In this document: in pieces, positions 7,813 to 16,703 of the stretch
Numbering within the stretch: the first letter of the stretch is position 1
Layout of the letters: each line of letters starts with the position of its first letter
Source of the DNA: Cupriavidus sp. AU9028
GTDB lineage: Bacteria; Pseudomonadota; Gammaproteobacteria; Burkholderiales; Burkholderiaceae
Assembly: GCF_019795295.1 (NCBI RefSeq)
Contig: NZ_JAIMCG010000006.1
Span: 1-64,000, forward strand
Direction: 5' to 3'
DNA length: 64,000 nucleotides
Made by a program: the position numbers and the translations under genes
Notes under the pieces: generated by a model
Databases searched by the model: none
Seen by the model: only the letters and a program-made list of their open reading frames with translations
What the model was told of the DNA's origin: nothing

Positions 7813-9212
7813 CCGACCTCTTCGCGGGCGCCGCGCGAACCGGTAACGGCGACACAGCCGAAATACCCTCCGCCGCTGCCGGCGGGGCCGGATACGATGC
7901 CCATGCCCCGCGTGAGGCGCTGCCGGTTTGCATCGTGGGCGCAGGCTCTTCCGGCGTGGCGGCGGCCAAGGCGCTGAAGGAGCAGGGCGTCGCCTTCGAT
8001 TGCTACGAGACGGGCTCTGCGATCGGCGGCATGTGGCGCTACCAGAACGACAACGGCATGTCGTCCGCCTACCGCAGCCTGCATATCGACACCAGCCGGA
8101 TCAATCTCGGCTACTCAGATTTTCCGATTCCAGCGCACTACCCCGATTTCCTGTCCCATTTCGAGGTGATGGAGTACCTCGACGCGTATGCCGACCGCTT
8201 CGCCGTCAAGCCGCATATCCAGTTCCGCCGGCCCGTGAAGAGGATCGACCCGCTGAACGATGGCAGCTGGCGCGTGACGCTGGAAGACGGCGCCAGTCAG
8301 CGCTATCGCGCGGTGATCGTCGCCAACGGCCACCTGTGGGACCCGCGCTGGCCCAGCTTCGAGGGCGAGTTCAGCGGCGAGCAGATCCATTCGCACGACT
8401 ACCGCACCGCCGATCCGTATCGGGACAAGACTGTTGTGGTCGTTGGCATCGGCAATTCCGCCGTGGATATCGCCGTGGATGTCTGCAAATCGGCGAAGCG
8501 GACCTTCCTGTCCACCCGGCGTAGCGCCTGGGTCATCCCCAAGTACATCATGGGGTATCCGACCGACCGGTGGTCCGCATTCTTCTCCCGCCGACTCAAG
8601 CTGCCGACGCGCGCGACCCGAACGCTGATTCGCTGGCTGGCATGGCTTGCCATTGGGGACCAGGCTCGCGTCGGCATCCCGCGGCCCGCACATCCGATCT
8701 GGCGCGAGCACGCCACGCTCAGTCAGGAACTGGTCCCCTATTGCGGGCACGGCTGGATCCGCATGAAGCCGAACATCGACCGGCTCGATGGCTCGTCTGT
8801 GCGATTCGCCGATGGCAGCCGCGAAGCGGTAGATGCCATCATCTACGCGACCGGTTACAAGACCACCTTCCCGTTTCTCGACCCCGGCGTGTTCCAGGTC
8901 GAAGACGGCAAGGCCGAACTGTATCGCCGCATCGTCGCCCCTGGCCGGCCGGGTCTGTTCCTGCTTGGCCTGGTGCAGCCGATCGGCCCAACGATTCCCC
9001 TGGTCGAGATTCAGTCCAAATGGATCGCCGCCGCGTTGTCGGGGCAGATGCGGCTGCCCGAAGCGCACGACATGGCAAGAGAGATCGACGCCCATCGGGC
9101 CGAGGTCGCACGCCGGTATGTCGGCTCCGCGCGCTATACGCTGGAAGTGGATTTCCGCGCGTATGCGCGGCAGATGGCGCGGGATATGCGGCGGGGCAGG
9201 GCAGGGGCCTAG
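7809..9212 (+). CDS. Flavin-containing monooxygenase (FMO/BVMO superfamily)
   Basis: This is a 467-residue FAD/NADPH monooxygenase of the FMO type. GAGSSG at 44-49 binds FAD, GIGNSA near 213-218 binds NADPH, and the signature FxGxxxHxxxY is present as F188 to Y198. IIYATGYKTTFPF is a further class motif. Such enzymes oxygenate soft nucleophiles or ketones. It overlaps the DenD-like gene by 4 bp, so the two are co-translated and may act on one pathway. About 35 residues precede the FAD fold and look disordered. Confidence 0.88.
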   Translation: MTDLFAGAARTGNGDTAEIPSAAAGGAGYDAHAPREALPVCIVGAGSSGVAAAKALKEQGVAFDCYETGSAIGGMWRYQNDNGMSSAYRSLHIDTSRINLGYSDFPIPAHYPDFLSHFEVMEYLDAYADRFAVKPHIQFRRPVKRIDPLNDGSWRVTLEDGASQRYRAVIVANGHLWDPRWPSFEGEFSGEQIHSHDYRTADPYRDKTVVVVGIGNSAVDIAVDVCKSAKRTFLSTRRSAWVIPKYIMGYPTDRWSAFFSRRLKLPTRATRTLIRWLAWLAIGDQARVGIPRPAHPIWREHATLSQELVPYCGHGWIRMKPNIDRLDGSSVRFADGSREAVDAIIYATGYKTTFPFLDPGVFQVEDGKAELYRRIVAPGRPGLFLLGLVQPIGPTIPLVEIQSKWIAAALSGQMRLPEAHDMAREIDAHRAEVARRYVGSARYTLEVDFRAYARQMARDMRRGRAGA

Positions 9213-9269
9213 CGGCCGGCACTGGCGGGAGACGCGCAGCCGCTGCCGCGCGTCCGCGCTGCGAGTCCA

Positions 9270-9854
9270 TCAGACGGGGGCGGCGGCTGCGCGTTCCTCG
9301 AATGGCAGATACCAGAAGAGGGCGACTTCCCGGGTTCCCGGTTCCAGTCCCCGGTACAGATATCGGTCGTATCCGCCAAGGCGAAAGCCGTACCGGCGGT
9401 AGAAGCGGCACGCAGCGATATTGTTCGATTGGGTTTCGAGCCGCACCCCTGCAAGCGATGCGTCTTTTGCCCATGCAACGGCCGCGTCCATCAGCAGCCG
9501 GGCCGCGCCTGCGCCGCGGTAGGCGGCGTCCACAGCGAGGTCGTCGACGACGGCATAGCGGTTCCAGTCATGGGCGACTGCAAGGTAGCCAATCGCAGCG
9601 CCTGCAACCTCTGCTGTCCACAGCTGGCGATCAGGCCGCTCCAGGTACTCGGCGAGTTCGCCGGGATGGAAGGGATAGCGCTTTTGATAGGGCGGTTCAA
9701 CCGGCACAGTGGTGTCCATGTCGAACGGTTCTACCAGCTCCGCCGCAACCTGAAAGGAAAAATCGCACCCCGCGAGCGAGGGCAGGGAATCTGCGTCGCC
9801 TTGCCTCACTGCGGGGGAGGCGCTGCGGATATGGAGTGGCCCTGTCGTGTCCAT
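9270..9854 (-). CDS. Streptothricin acetyltransferase-like GNAT
   Basis: This 194-residue GNAT acetyltransferase has clear SatA/Sat4 hallmarks: WNRYAVVDDLAVDAAYRGAGAA for acetyl-CoA binding, LETQSNNIAACRFYRRYGF, and a C-terminal tail ending FWYLPF. The family acetylates the beta-lysine of streptothricin-type antibiotics. Its start overlaps the AraC ORF on the other strand by 8 bp if that ORF begins at 9847. Resistance is inferred by similarity; the true substrate could be another amine. Confidence 0.8.
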   Translation of the reverse strand: MDTTGPLHIRSASPAVRQGDADSLPSLAGCDFSFQVAAELVEPFDMDTTVPVEPPYQKRYPFHPGELAEYLERPDRQLWTAEVAGAAIGYLAVAHDWNRYAVVDDLAVDAAYRGAGAARLLMDAAVAWAKDASLAGVRLETQSNNIAACRFYRRYGFRLGGYDRYLYRGLEPGTREVALFWYLPFEERAAAAPV

Positions 9855-10854
9855 CGTTGTCTTGCCATCGGATCTGTCGCTGCCCGCGGCAGCGGATGTT
9901 CGGCGAGAGAAACGGCCGGCACCATGCCAGCCTGAAGGAGAGGGGTTTGAGTTTACGTTATCTTTCCATCATCGCCGTCACGTGAGTGTCCTGCCCATCT
10001 TCGCCATGCCAGCCGGTGAATTCCAGGTCCTTCCCAGCGCCATGCGCGGCGTGCTTGCCGTGCGGGCCAGCTCGCGCCATCGCTTTGCACGGCATACGCA
10101 CGAGCAGTTCGGCATCGGCGTGCTCGAGCGCGGTGCACAGCGCTCGGCCAGTGGACGAGGGGAGGTCGAAGCGGTAGCGGGAGACATCATCACGGTCAAT
10201 CCGGGCGAAGTGCATGACGGGGTGCCGCTTGACGATCGCGGCCGCGCCTGGCGCATTCTGTATTTCGATCCGGGTGTGCTGGCGCCCGTCTGCCAGGAAA
10301 TCGACGAAAGCGGGCGCGCAGCGGGCGAGTTCACCCTGCCGGTACTGCGCGATGGCGCCACGGCGGCGACCCTGGTGCAGTTGTTCGATGCAATCACCTG
10401 CGGCAGCCGGAACGCGCCGACCGACGCGGCCTTGCACCGCGAGAGTCTGCTGCTGATGGTGATCGCCCGCGCCATGGACGAACCGAGCCTCCACCAAGGT
10501 GACCGTCCTCGCGTCGCCCAGACGCCGTCGTCCATCGTTCACGCGCTCGCACGCATTGACGACGATCCTGCCGCTCCTGTCGCGCTGGACGATCTGGCAG
10601 CGGCCAGTGGCCTGAGCCGGTTCCAGGTGCTGCGCGCCTTTACCCGGGCCACCGGCATGACGCCGCATGCTTACCTTGTGCAACGCCGCATCGATCTGGC
10701 GCGCCGGCTGATGGCTTCCGGTCTGGCTTTGGTGGATGCCGCAGCCGAAAGCGGCTTCGCCGACCAGAGCCACATGACGCGCGTTTTCGTGCGCAAGTAC
10801 GGCCTGTCCCCTCGGGCATACGCCGCTGCCGTCGGTGGACTTGATCGGCGCTGA
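9847..10854 (+). CDS. AraC-family transcriptional regulator
   Basis: This protein has an N-terminal cupin-like sensing domain (RHRFARHTHEQFGIGVLERG, then NPGEVHDGVPLD). Two C-terminal AraC HTH units follow: LDDLAAASGLSRFQVLRAFTRATGMTPHAYLVQRRI and VDAAAESGFADQSHMTRVFVRKYGLSPRAYA. The longest frame opens with GTG 9847. The first 50 residues look unlike the family, so ATG 10006 is a likely alternative start. It lies just upstream of an EamA exporter that it probably controls. Confidence 0.9.
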   Translation: MSIVVLPSDLSLPAAADVRREKRPAPCQPEGEGFEFTLSFHHRRHVSVLPIFAMPAGEFQVLPSAMRGVLAVRASSRHRFARHTHEQFGIGVLERGAQRSASGRGEVEAVAGDIITVNPGEVHDGVPLDDRGRAWRILYFDPGVLAPVCQEIDESGRAAGEFTLPVLRDGATAATLVQLFDAITCGSRNAPTDAALHRESLLLMVIARAMDEPSLHQGDRPRVAQTPSSIVHALARIDDDPAAPVALDDLAAASGLSRFQVLRAFTRATGMTPHAYLVQRRIDLARRLMASGLALVDAAAESGFADQSHMTRVFVRKYGLSPRAYAAAVGGLDRR

Positions 10855-10970
10855 CGCGGTTTTGCTTCGCGATCCACCGGCGGGCCGCGGCCCGCTGCAA
10901 TTTCGTTCAAGACGCCCTCGACACCGCCGGGCTACGCTGCGACCGTCCAATCGTCGGGAGGCAGCGCACC

Positions 10971-11906
10971 ATGTCCAGCAAGAGTCAAGGCTATCTGTAT
11001 CTGACACTGGCGATGATGCTGGTCGGCAGCACCGTCATTGCAAGCAAGGTCATTGCCACCGGGCTGCCGCCGTTTACCGCGACGGCCCTTCGCTTTGCCG
11101 TGGCCCTGCCGGCCTTCGCCTTGCTGATGTGGCTGACCGGCACGGCGTGGCCCATCATCGCGCGCGCTGACTGGCCTCTGCTCGGGCTGCAGGCCGTAGC
11201 GGGCAGCGTTGGCTATACCACGCTGCTGATCTCGGGATTGCGGCTGACCTCGGCCGCGGACGCCGGGGTCATCATCGGCACCCTGCCAGTGGTGTCGGCC
11301 CTGGTTTCCATGGTGGTGCTGAAGGAGCGGCCCGGTCGTGCGGTCCTGCTCGCCATCGCGCTGGCCACGGCCGGCGTGCTGACGGTGGCCGTGCCGGGCG
11401 AGGGCGGCGGGGGCGGAGGAAACGCCGATAGCGCGGATAGCGCGCAGGCCGCCTGGGCGGGCAACGCCCTTGTGCTCGGCGCGGTGGTTTGCGAGAGCCT
11501 GTTCATTCTGTTGAACAAGCGGCTGCGGGAGCCACTGCAGCCGCTTGCCCTGTCTACCTTGATGACAGCGATCGGGCTGGCTGCTTCCCTGGGTTTCGCG
11601 CTGTTCGAGGCGCCGTGGTCGATGACAACGACGGCGGGCGCGGCAAGTGCCACGCGTGGAGAAGCGCTGGTTGCGGTGCTGTACTACGCCCTGCTGCCGA
11701 CCGTCGCCGGTTTCCTGCTGTGGTACGCCGGCGCTGCGCGCACCAGCGGTACCGAGGCATCGTTGTTTACCGCGCTGGCGCCCGTGTCCGCCGTGGCGAT
11801 GGCGTTCCTGCTGCTGGGCGAGCCGGTAACCGCGCTGCAGCTCGCCGGCATCGCGTGCGTGGTGGTCGCCGTGGTCACCCTGATGCTGGCGGGACGGCGG
11901 TCCTAG
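10971..11906 (+). CDS. EamA/DMT-superfamily transporter
   Basis: This is a 311-residue inner-membrane protein with about ten hydrophobic segments arranged as two EamA repeats, typical of metabolite exporters. A Gly/Asp/Ser-rich cytoplasmic linker (GEGGGGGGNADSADSA) separates the halves. The stop codon shares CTAG with the stop of the convergent acyl-CoA synthetase gene. It pairs with the AraC regulator upstream; cargo unknown. Confidence 0.92.
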   Translation: MSSKSQGYLYLTLAMMLVGSTVIASKVIATGLPPFTATALRFAVALPAFALLMWLTGTAWPIIARADWPLLGLQAVAGSVGYTTLLISGLRLTSAADAGVIIGTLPVVSALVSMVVLKERPGRAVLLAIALATAGVLTVAVPGEGGGGGGNADSADSAQAAWAGNALVLGAVVCESLFILLNKRLREPLQPLALSTLMTAIGLAASLGFALFEAPWSMTTTAGAASATRGEALVAVLYYALLPTVAGFLLWYAGAARTSGTEASLFTALAPVSAVAMAFLLLGEPVTALQLAGIACVVVAVVTLMLAGRRS

Positions 11907-13999
11907 CGGGCCACCTCCATCGACGCATCCACCACCATCACGCCGTCGGGGTTCGCCATTACCGGGTTCAGGTCCACCGAGCGAACGGTCCCGCCCGCCT
12001 CATGCACCAATCGGCCGACCGCCACGGCGGTGCGGCACAAGGCGGCCAGGTCCACTGCCGCCTCGCCTCGCACACTGGCGAGCACAGGTGCGATCCGCAG
12101 GCCGCGCAGCGCCCGCTCGACTTCGTCCTCGGTGCAGGTCGCGAGCAGGACCGCGGTGTCCCGCACCACCTCCACATACTTGCCGCCATCGCCGACCACC
12201 AGCATGGCGCCGAACACCGGGTCCCAGCGCGCGCCAATCATGCATTCGCGCTGGCCGCGCACCAGCGCCGCGACGATCACCCCTTCGGCCTGCACGCCCA
12301 TGCTGCGCAAGGTCGCCATCTGCTGCTCGAATGCCGCCGTTACCGTCGCTTCATCGTTGCAGCCCAGCGCGACCAGGCCGTGTTCGCTCTTGTGCGGCAC
12401 GGCGGCCGCGCACGCCTTGACCGCCACGGGTCCGCCGAAGCCGCGCCATGCCGCTACGGCCTCCTCCGCGCTGCGGCACAGGCGATGCGGCACCACCGGC
12501 ACCCCCGCTGCGGCGAGCTGCGCCAGGCTCGCGGCTTCGCTGAGCGTCGCCGTGCCGGCAGGCGTTTCCGCGCGGGCGGGACCGGGAAGGGCCGGTGGAC
12601 GGGCCGCCAGCTGCACCAGCCGCAACCGATGCTGCCGCCATTGACTCAGGGCCGGCAGCGCTTCGCTGGCGTTGGCGAAGACCGGGACGCCTCGCCGACG
12701 GAAGGGCTCGGCCACGCCCGGCTGCCACGCCGCGACGGCGATCGGCTTGCCACTGCTGTCCGCAAAAGCGGCTGCGTCGGTGGCGAAGCGCTCGATGTCG
12801 TACCCCATGCCAGCGACCGGAATATCGAGCAGCACCATGTCGGCGGCGGCATCGCGCGCGATCATCGGCAGCACGTCGCCGAACAGCCCGCTGTTGGTCA
12901 GCAGTGCGGCGGTGACATCGACCGGATTGGCCGTCGCAGCGAAGCTCGGCAGACGGCCGGCCAGTGCCGCTTGCGTGTCGGTCGACAGCGGGGCCATCTC
13001 CAGCCCCGAGGTTTCAGCGGCATCGGCGGCCACCACGCAGCTCGCACCGGAGTTGCTCACCACCACCAGGCCGCGCCCCTTCGCCTGCCATTCGCGCAGA
13101 TACAGCGGGGCGCAGCGTGCCAGCGCGTGGCCATCGTCCACGCGCCAGATGCCGTGATGCGCGAGGAAGGCATCGACCGCGCGGTCTTCGTTGGCCAGGG
13201 CGCCGGTGTGCGATGCGGCAGCCCGTTGCCCGGCACTGGTGCGCCCGGCCTTGACCGCAACTACCGGGACGCCGCGTTCGCGTGCCACCGCGGCCGCCTG
13301 GGCCAGCGTCGCCGGATCGGACAAGGTTTCCAGATACAGCAGCATCAGCCGGACGTCATCATCGTGCGCGACCGCCAGGGCCAGATCGCTGACGGTGACA
13401 TCCGCCTGGTTGCCGGTCGCGTGCATGTGGCGCACACCCAGCCCTTGCTGCCTCAGCAGCCCATAGACCATGGCGCCCATGCCGCCGCTCTGGCTGATCA
13501 CGGCGATCGGGCCGTCCTGCGGCGGCACCTCGATGAACATGGTCGAAAAGCTGGCGATTGCACCGCTGCCGAAGTTGGCCAGCCCCTGGCTGTTGGGACC
13601 GACCAGCCGCATTCCTGCAGCGCGGGCGAGGTCGACCATCTGCTGTTGCTGACGCTTGCCTTCCTCGCCGGCTTCGCCAAAGCCAGAGGCGATCACGATG
13701 GCCGCCGCCACGCCGAGCCCGGCGCAATCGCGCACGGCCTGCACCGCGGCCTCGCCGGAAACGACGACAATCGCCAGTTCGGGCGCTTCCGGCAGCGCGT
13801 CCAGCGACGGGAAGCTGCGCAGCCCCTGGATGGTGTCGCGCTGCGGATTGACCGGATATAGGGTGCCGCGATAACCGTGCTGCCGCATGTAGTAGATCGG
13901 CCGGCCGCCGATCTTGTGGATATGGTCCGACGCACCGATCACGGCAATCGAGCGTGGCGTCAGCAGGGCGTTCAGGTTCCCGGAAGGAGCGGATGGCAT
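11903..13999 (-). CDS. ADP-forming (NDP-forming) acyl-CoA synthetase
   Basis: This 698-residue single-chain enzyme of the ADP-forming acetate-CoA ligase/Pat-like family has a CoA-binding domain (LTPRSIAVIGASDHIHKIGG), a succinyl-CoA-ligase-like flavodoxin domain and a C-terminal ATP-grasp domain (AVKACAAAVPHKSEHGLVALG). The phospho-histidine motif SHTGALANEDRA is present. ATG 13999 has AGGA upstream; the frame's extension to 15238 is antisense noise. It is last in the IclR-headed operon and would convert a carboxylate to its CoA ester or harvest ATP from one. Confidence 0.9.
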   Translation of the reverse strand: MPSAPSGNLNALLTPRSIAVIGASDHIHKIGGRPIYYMRQHGYRGTLYPVNPQRDTIQGLRSFPSLDALPEAPELAIVVVSGEAAVQAVRDCAGLGVAAAIVIASGFGEAGEEGKRQQQQMVDLARAAGMRLVGPNSQGLANFGSGAIASFSTMFIEVPPQDGPIAVISQSGGMGAMVYGLLRQQGLGVRHMHATGNQADVTVSDLALAVAHDDDVRLMLLYLETLSDPATLAQAAAVARERGVPVVAVKAGRTSAGQRAAASHTGALANEDRAVDAFLAHHGIWRVDDGHALARCAPLYLREWQAKGRGLVVVSNSGASCVVAADAAETSGLEMAPLSTDTQAALAGRLPSFAATANPVDVTAALLTNSGLFGDVLPMIARDAAADMVLLDIPVAGMGYDIERFATDAAAFADSSGKPIAVAAWQPGVAEPFRRRGVPVFANASEALPALSQWRQHRLRLVQLAARPPALPGPARAETPAGTATLSEAASLAQLAAAGVPVVPHRLCRSAEEAVAAWRGFGGPVAVKACAAAVPHKSEHGLVALGCNDEATVTAAFEQQMATLRSMGVQAEGVIVAALVRGQRECMIGARWDPVFGAMLVVGDGGKYVEVVRDTAVLLATCTEDEVERALRGLRIAPVLASVRGEAAVDLAALCRTAVAVGRLVHEAGGTVRSVDLNPVMANPDGVMVVDASMEVAR

Positions 14000-14034
14000 G
14001 GCGGCTGTCCTGATGCGCGAAAGAAAAGGTAGGG

Positions 14035-15078
14035 TCAGTCGATGGTGGCGCCGGAGGCCTTCACGACGCCGGCCCATTTGTCGATCTCGGTTGCCAGGAA
14101 GCGGCCGGTCGCGTCCGGCGCGGTCCATTCCGCGCCGAAGCCTTGCGCCGCGAAGCGCGAGCGGACGTCGGCTTCGTCCAGCACGCCGCGCAAGGCCTGG
14201 CTGATGCGCTCCACCACCGGCGCGGGGGTGCCGGCGGGCAGCAGCAACGCGTTCCAGGCGGTGGCCTCGTAGCCGGGCAGGCCCGATTCCGCGATGGTCG
14301 GAAGCTCCGGTGCGGCCGGGGAGCGGCTTGCTCCCGTCACGGCCAGCGCCCGCAGCTTGCCGTCGCGCACGAACGGCATGGCCGACAGCATGGTGTCGAA
14401 CATGACCGTGGCCTGGCCCCCGATCACATCGGTCAGGGCCGGCGCGCTGCCCTTGTACGGTACGTGGGTCATCCGGATGCCGGCCATGGTGTTGAACAGT
14501 TCCGCCGACAGGTGCGTGGACTGACCGTTGCCTGAACTGGCGAAGGTCACCGCGCCCGGCTTGGCTTTCGCCAGGGCGATCAGCTCGCCAACGTTTTTTG
14601 CCGGCGTGGTCGGGGCGGTGACCAGCACCAGCGGGCCGCGCGTCAGCAGGCTGACCGGAGCGAAGTCGCGGCGCGTGTCGTAGCCCGGCTTGCGGAAGAG
14701 CGTCATGTTGATCGCGTGCGCCGTCGTGGCAACCAGCATGGTGTAGCCATCGGGCGCCGCGGTGGCCACCGCTTCCGCACCGATATTGCCGCCCGCGCCG
14801 GGCCGATTTTCCACCACCACGGTCTGCCCCAGCCGCTCGCCGAGCTTCTGCCCGACGACCCGCGCGACGATGTCCGTGGGGCCGCCGGGCGGGTAGGGCA
14901 CCACCATCCGGATCGGCCGGGCGGGCCAGGCCTGGGCGAACGCATGCCGCGGCAACAGCGCGCACAGCGTCGCCAGCACCACCATGGCCAGCATTGCCTG
15001 CAACGATCCAGGCCACCACGACGGCGGGGACGGCACGGGGGCGAGCGCGGCCCGCCGAGGCTGGATGTTCGGTTGCAT
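14035..15078 (-). CDS. Bug/TctC-family periplasmic substrate-binding protein
   Basis: This 347-residue Bug receptor has a long N-terminal stretch before its signal peptide, which ends near HAFAQA. Family blocks VVPYPPGGPTDIVAR, VENRPGAGGNIG, PDGYTMLVA and HVPYKGSAPALTD are present. ATG 15078 has GGAGAC upstream. It lies between the DUF35 gene and the ADP-forming acyl-CoA synthetase in a seven-gene operon that also encodes a LivK-type receptor, so two receptor classes serve the same cluster. No membrane subunits are linked. Confidence 0.9.
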   Translation of the reverse strand: MQPNIQPRRAALAPVPSPPSWWPGSLQAMLAMVVLATLCALLPRHAFAQAWPARPIRMVVPYPPGGPTDIVARVVGQKLGERLGQTVVVENRPGAGGNIGAEAVATAAPDGYTMLVATTAHAINMTLFRKPGYDTRRDFAPVSLLTRGPLVLVTAPTTPAKNVGELIALAKAKPGAVTFASSGNGQSTHLSAELFNTMAGIRMTHVPYKGSAPALTDVIGGQATVMFDTMLSAMPFVRDGKLRALAVTGASRSPAAPELPTIAESGLPGYEATAWNALLLPAGTPAPVVERISQALRGVLDEADVRSRFAAQGFGAEWTAPDATGRFLATEIDKWAGVVKASGATID

Positions 15079-15146
15079 GGGTGTCTCCGGTCGGACAGTC
15101 GAAAGGGGGGGGCGCGTCGTTGCGCGTTGGCGTTGGGTGTGCGCGG

Positions 15147-15527
15147 CTATTCGCGCTGGAATCGCAGCAGCGTCCGCTCGCCGTGCCGGAAGAACCCGGC
15201 GCGAACGCGGTCGCCGATCGCCACGCCTGGCTCGGCATGTCCCATCACCCGCGGTCCTTCGTCCAGCGTGGCAATCACCAGGGTGTAGGGCACCAGCGCG
15301 CGGAAGCTGTCGTCGGGCGCCCGCGCGACCTCCGAGACCGCGTAGACCGTCGCCGTGCCGGCCGCGTCCCGCCAGTCGAGACGAACACTGCCGCAGCGCT
15401 GGCATGCGTGGCGCTCCAGCGATTGCGCGCTGCCGCAGTCCAGGCACGCCTGAAAGCGGACCCGTCCCCCTGACAGTCCTTCCGCATAGGGGTGCAGCGC
15501 GCACACTGCGACGGGATCGGTCGTCAT
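15147..15527 (-). CDS. DUF35 OB-fold/zinc-ribbon partner of thiolase-like protein
   Basis: This 126-residue DUF35 protein has a rubredoxin-like zinc ribbon with C28-x2-C31 and C42-x2-C45, followed by an OB fold that in characterised complexes helps bind the acyl-CoA. Its ATG overlaps the thiolase stop (ATGA), which suggests a fixed-ratio complex like those of ChsH2-Ltp2 aldolase or BbsAB thiolase. The first five codons are shared in kind with the second DUF35 gene at 57362-57820. Confidence 0.88.
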   Translation of the reverse strand: MTTDPVAVCALHPYAEGLSGGRVRFQACLDCGSAQSLERHACQRCGSVRLDWRDAAGTATVYAVSEVARAPDDSFRALVPYTLVIATLDEGPRVMGHAEPGVAIGDRVRAGFFRHGERTLLRFQRE

Positions 15528-16681
15528 GAGGCCGCCTCCAGCACCAGGCTCACGTGGGAAGACAGTACGCCGCCGTCGGCGTGGAACAGCGCCCGCCGGC
15601 GTGGCGAGATCTGCCGCGGTCCTGCGCGGCCCGCCAGCTGGCGAGCGGCCTCCGCCAGGTGCATCAGCCCTCCCGCCACACCCGAATGCCCGAACGCCAG
15701 CAGCCCGCCATGCGTGTTCAGTGGCAACTGGCCATTGGCCCCGAAGTCGCCAGCGAGCAGCCGCCCGTGCGCGCCACCGCGAGGCGCAATGCCGATCTCT
15801 TCCAGCAGCATCAGCAGCGTGATGGTGAACGAGTCGTAGATCGCCAGGTAGTCGATCTGCTCGACGCCGAACCCGGCTTCGCCCAGCGCTCGCTGGGCAG
15901 CATCGGCGGCGCCGGTGTGCATCACGCTGTCGATCGCGCACAGGTGCTGGTGACGATGCGCCTGACCGGCACCGGCGATACGCACTGGCCGGCCCCGACC
16001 CGGCTGCGCGGACACCACCACGGCCACGGCGCCGTCCGAGATCGGGCAGCAGTCGGACAGCAGCAATGGCGCGGCGACCGGCTTGGCGGCACGCGTTGCG
16101 GCGCGGCTCATCGACTCGCGCAGGTGGGCGTCCGGATGGCTGGCGGCATGCTCGCGCATCAGTACCGCGAAGTCCGCCAGCGCATCGCGGGGAAGGCCGG
16201 TTTCCATCAGGTAGCGCGACGCCAGCAGTGCGTAATAGGCGGGCACCGACGCGCCGTTGGGCACTTCGATCTGCGGCTCGCCCACCTGGGCCAGCGTCTG
16301 CACCGATTGATCGCGGCTCTGTCCGCTCAGCCGGTTCTCGCCGGCCACGACCAGCACATGGCGGCACCGGCCCGCGCGTACCAGCTCGCGCGCGAGCATC
16401 GCCATCGCGCCGCCGGTCGCACCACCCGCTGCCATGCCGTGTGCGTAGGCAGGGGTCAGGCTCGCGAACTCGCAGAAGCGGTCCGCCAGCATCAGGTGTG
16501 GCATCGTGGTGGCGTAGCCGCACAGCACGCCGTCGATCTCGCTGCGCGACAGTTCGGCGTCCGCCAGGGCCGCGTCCGCGGCGCGCGCCATCAGGGTCAG
16601 CGGCGTGCTGCCCGACAGGCGGCCGAAGGAGGTATTGCCCGTGCCGCGCACGAACGCAGTGGGCCCATGGGTGAACTGCAT
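15524..16681 (-). CDS. Thiolase-superfamily protein lacking the nucleophilic Cys (SCP-x/Ltp-like)
   Basis: This 385-residue protein has the thiolase fold and a C-terminal NTHGG/GHSG active-site region. Where thiolases have the acyl-accepting Cys (C-x-S-G), it reads GATG, with Gly at about residue 87. It therefore should not work by the normal Claisen mechanism. In the Ltp2-ChsH2 steroid enzymes a DUF35 protein with a Cys-less thiolase performs retro-aldol cleavage of a beta-hydroxyacyl-CoA, and a similar role is plausible here. It lies between the LivK-like receptor and DUF35 genes. Confidence 0.85.
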   Translation of the reverse strand: MQFTHGPTAFVRGTGNTSFGRLSGSTPLTLMARAADAALADAELSRSEIDGVLCGYATTMPHLMLADRFCEFASLTPAYAHGMAAGGATGGAMAMLARELVRAGRCRHVLVVAGENRLSGQSRDQSVQTLAQVGEPQIEVPNGASVPAYYALLASRYLMETGLPRDALADFAVLMREHAASHPDAHLRESMSRAATRAAKPVAAPLLLSDCCPISDGAVAVVVSAQPGRGRPVRIAGAGQAHRHQHLCAIDSVMHTGAADAAQRALGEAGFGVEQIDYLAIYDSFTITLLMLLEEIGIAPRGGAHGRLLAGDFGANGQLPLNTHGGLLAFGHSGVAGGLMHLAEAARQLAGRAGPRQISPRRRALFHADGGVLSSHVSLVLEAAS

Positions 16682-16703
16682 GCCGATCCCGTTGCTGGCT
16701 GGC

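Noticed and set aside
11489-13861. 790-codon plus-strand open frame
   Set aside because: It is antisense to the ADP-forming acyl-CoA synthetase and out of frame with the EamA transporter; no recognisable domain.
11903-15238. One 1111-residue protein spanning synthetase and upstream region
   Set aside because: The part above 13999 is an out-of-frame translation of the Bug gene. ATG 13999 has a ribosome site and the CoA-binding domain starts there.
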